From positions 1 to 8,068 of the forward strand of contig JAUXIQ010000075.1 in assembly GCA_030620925.1 (NCBI GenBank): 8,068 nucleotides of DNA. Direction: 5' to 3'. The notes beneath the pieces are model-generated. The model saw nothing but the letters and a program-made list of their open reading frames with translations. It did no database searches and was not told the origin of the DNA. Numbering within the stretch: position 1 is the first letter of the stretch; every line of letters begins with the position of its first letter. Source of the DNA: JAUXIQ01 sp030620925 [NCBI: Nitrospinota bacterium]. GTDB lineage: Bacteria; JAUXIQ01. The position numbers and the translations under genes are program-made. Positions 7,244 through 8,068 of this stretch are shown piece by piece.

Positions 7244-8068
7244 ATGAGTGTTTATGACGAGCTGCTGCCTCACGTAAAAAAACCATCCAGATACCTGGGA
7301 TACGAGATAAATGCAGCAGCTAAAGATTTGAGCAAGGTGACCGTTAAGGTGGCCCTGGCCTTCCCGGATTTGTATGAGATAGGTATGTCCCATCAGGGGC
7401 TTAAGATTCTCTATCACATCCTGAACTCTCGGCCCGATTCCGCCGCTGAGAGAGTTTTCATCCCCGATGAGGACTACATCGCCCTCCTGGAGGAAAGAGG
7501 GCTCGAGCTCTGCAGCCTCGAGTCTCAACTGCCCCTTTCCCGATTCGACCTGGTCGGCTTCACGCTGCAGTATGAGCTCAGTTACACCAACATACTTCAC
7601 ATGCTGCGGCTGGGCGGCATACCGTTGCGCCGGGAAGAGCGAGGCGAAAAAGACCCCTTCGTCATTGCCGGAGGCCCCTGCGCTTTCAACCCCGAACCGC
7701 TCGCTGACTTTTTCGACGCCGTGGTTCTCGGCGACGGCGAGGAAGTGATACTGGAGATAGTGGAGGCTTATCGCCGACACCGCAAAGAAGGGGGGGAAAG
7801 GACGGACTATCTGGAGCGCCTTGCCGGCATTGAAGGGGTATACGTCCCCTCGTTTTTCGAAGTGAGAGACGGCCTGGCGGAGGTCCGTCCCCTTCTCGAC
7901 GGCTGCACCACCGTGACCGGCCGGTTGGTGGAAAACTTGGACGTCGCCCCCTATCCCACCAGGCCTGTGGTCCCCTTCATGGAAATCGTGCACGACAGGC
8001 TAACAGTGGAGGTCGCCCGGGGGTGCACCAGAGGATGCCGCTTCTGCCAGGCGGGGTGCATCTGCAGG
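7244..8068 (+). CDS. Radical SAM protein, TIGR03960-like (partial, 3' end missing)
   Basis: This is the first 275 codons of a gene cut by the window edge. An N-terminal Rossmann-like region (about 35-180), of the kind annotated as B12-binding in this family, includes ALAFPDLYEIGMSH (37-50), GFTLQYELSYTNILHML (105-121) and IAGGPCAFNPEPLADFFDAV (141-160). A radical SAM domain then begins at about 250, with the iron-sulfur motif CTRGCRFC placing cysteines at 261, 265 and 268 (CxxxCxxC). These phrases match what I recall of TIGR03960, a widespread family of uncharacterised function often encoded near rod-shape genes, DUF2344 and RNase G genes. The substrate is unknown. The ATG fits the family N-terminus (ELLPHVKKPSRYLG). 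AAGAAGGG lies 14 nt upstream, and 34 nt separate it from the methyltransferase. Residues 271 and 273 are additional cysteines. Confidence 0.9.
   Translation, partial: MSVYDELLPHVKKPSRYLGYEINAAAKDLSKVTVKVALAFPDLYEIGMSHQGLKILYHILNSRPDSAAERVFIPDEDYIALLEERGLELCSLESQLPLSRFDLVGFTLQYELSYTNILHMLRLGGIPLRREERGEKDPFVIAGGPCAFNPEPLADFFDAVVLGDGEEVILEIVEAYRRHRKEGGERTDYLERLAGIEGVYVPSFFEVRDGLAEVRPLLDGCTTVTGRLVENLDVAPYPTRPVVPFMEIVHDRLTVEVARGCTRGCRFCQAGCICR

Overview
The window carries a complete rod-shape (elongasome) operon, mreB-mreC-mreD-mrdA-rodA. It is followed by a solitary DNA methyltransferase gene and then by the first 275 codons of a radical SAM gene that runs off the right edge. All genes lie on the + strand. 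The host is a Gram-negative-type bacterium. The gene order, and the wording of MreB, PBP2 and the radical SAM protein, resemble Deltaproteobacteria/Desulfobacterota. That assignment rests on recalled family resemblance, not on a search.

Layout: 1-290 is AT-rich non-coding DNA with an inverted repeat and a plausible sigma70 promoter for the operon. 291-5752 holds five tightly packed elongasome genes: the gaps from mreC onward are 2 to 5 nt and from mrdA to rodA 2 nt, with one 39-nt gap between mreB and mreC. mreC and mreD appear to use TTG starts. 5753-5928 is an intergenic stretch with three stem-loops or inverted repeats, one of which is a convincing intrinsic terminator closing the rod operon. 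5929-7209 encodes the methyltransferase, and 7244-8068 the partial radical SAM protein.

How the genes work together: MreB filaments, MreC and MreD organise the elongation machinery. RodA polymerises lipid II into glycan strands, and PBP2 (mrdA) crosslinks them along the lateral wall. The methyltransferase is unrelated to wall synthesis and has no restriction partner in the window. It stands between rodA and a TIGR03960-like radical SAM gene that I recall as a frequent neighbour of rod operons, so it looks like an insertion into an otherwise conserved block.

The most interesting observation is in the methyltransferase. A beta-order catalytic domain (TSPPYW before DPFLGSGTT) is followed by about 100 C-terminal residues that read like a staphylococcal-nuclease OB-fold in which the catalytic arginines and acids appear to be replaced. 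It may be a dead nuclease domain kept as a nucleic-acid or protein-binding module. A second point is a Cys-Asp-His-Cys set in PBP2 that matches the spacing of the structural zinc site reported for other PBP2 enzymes.
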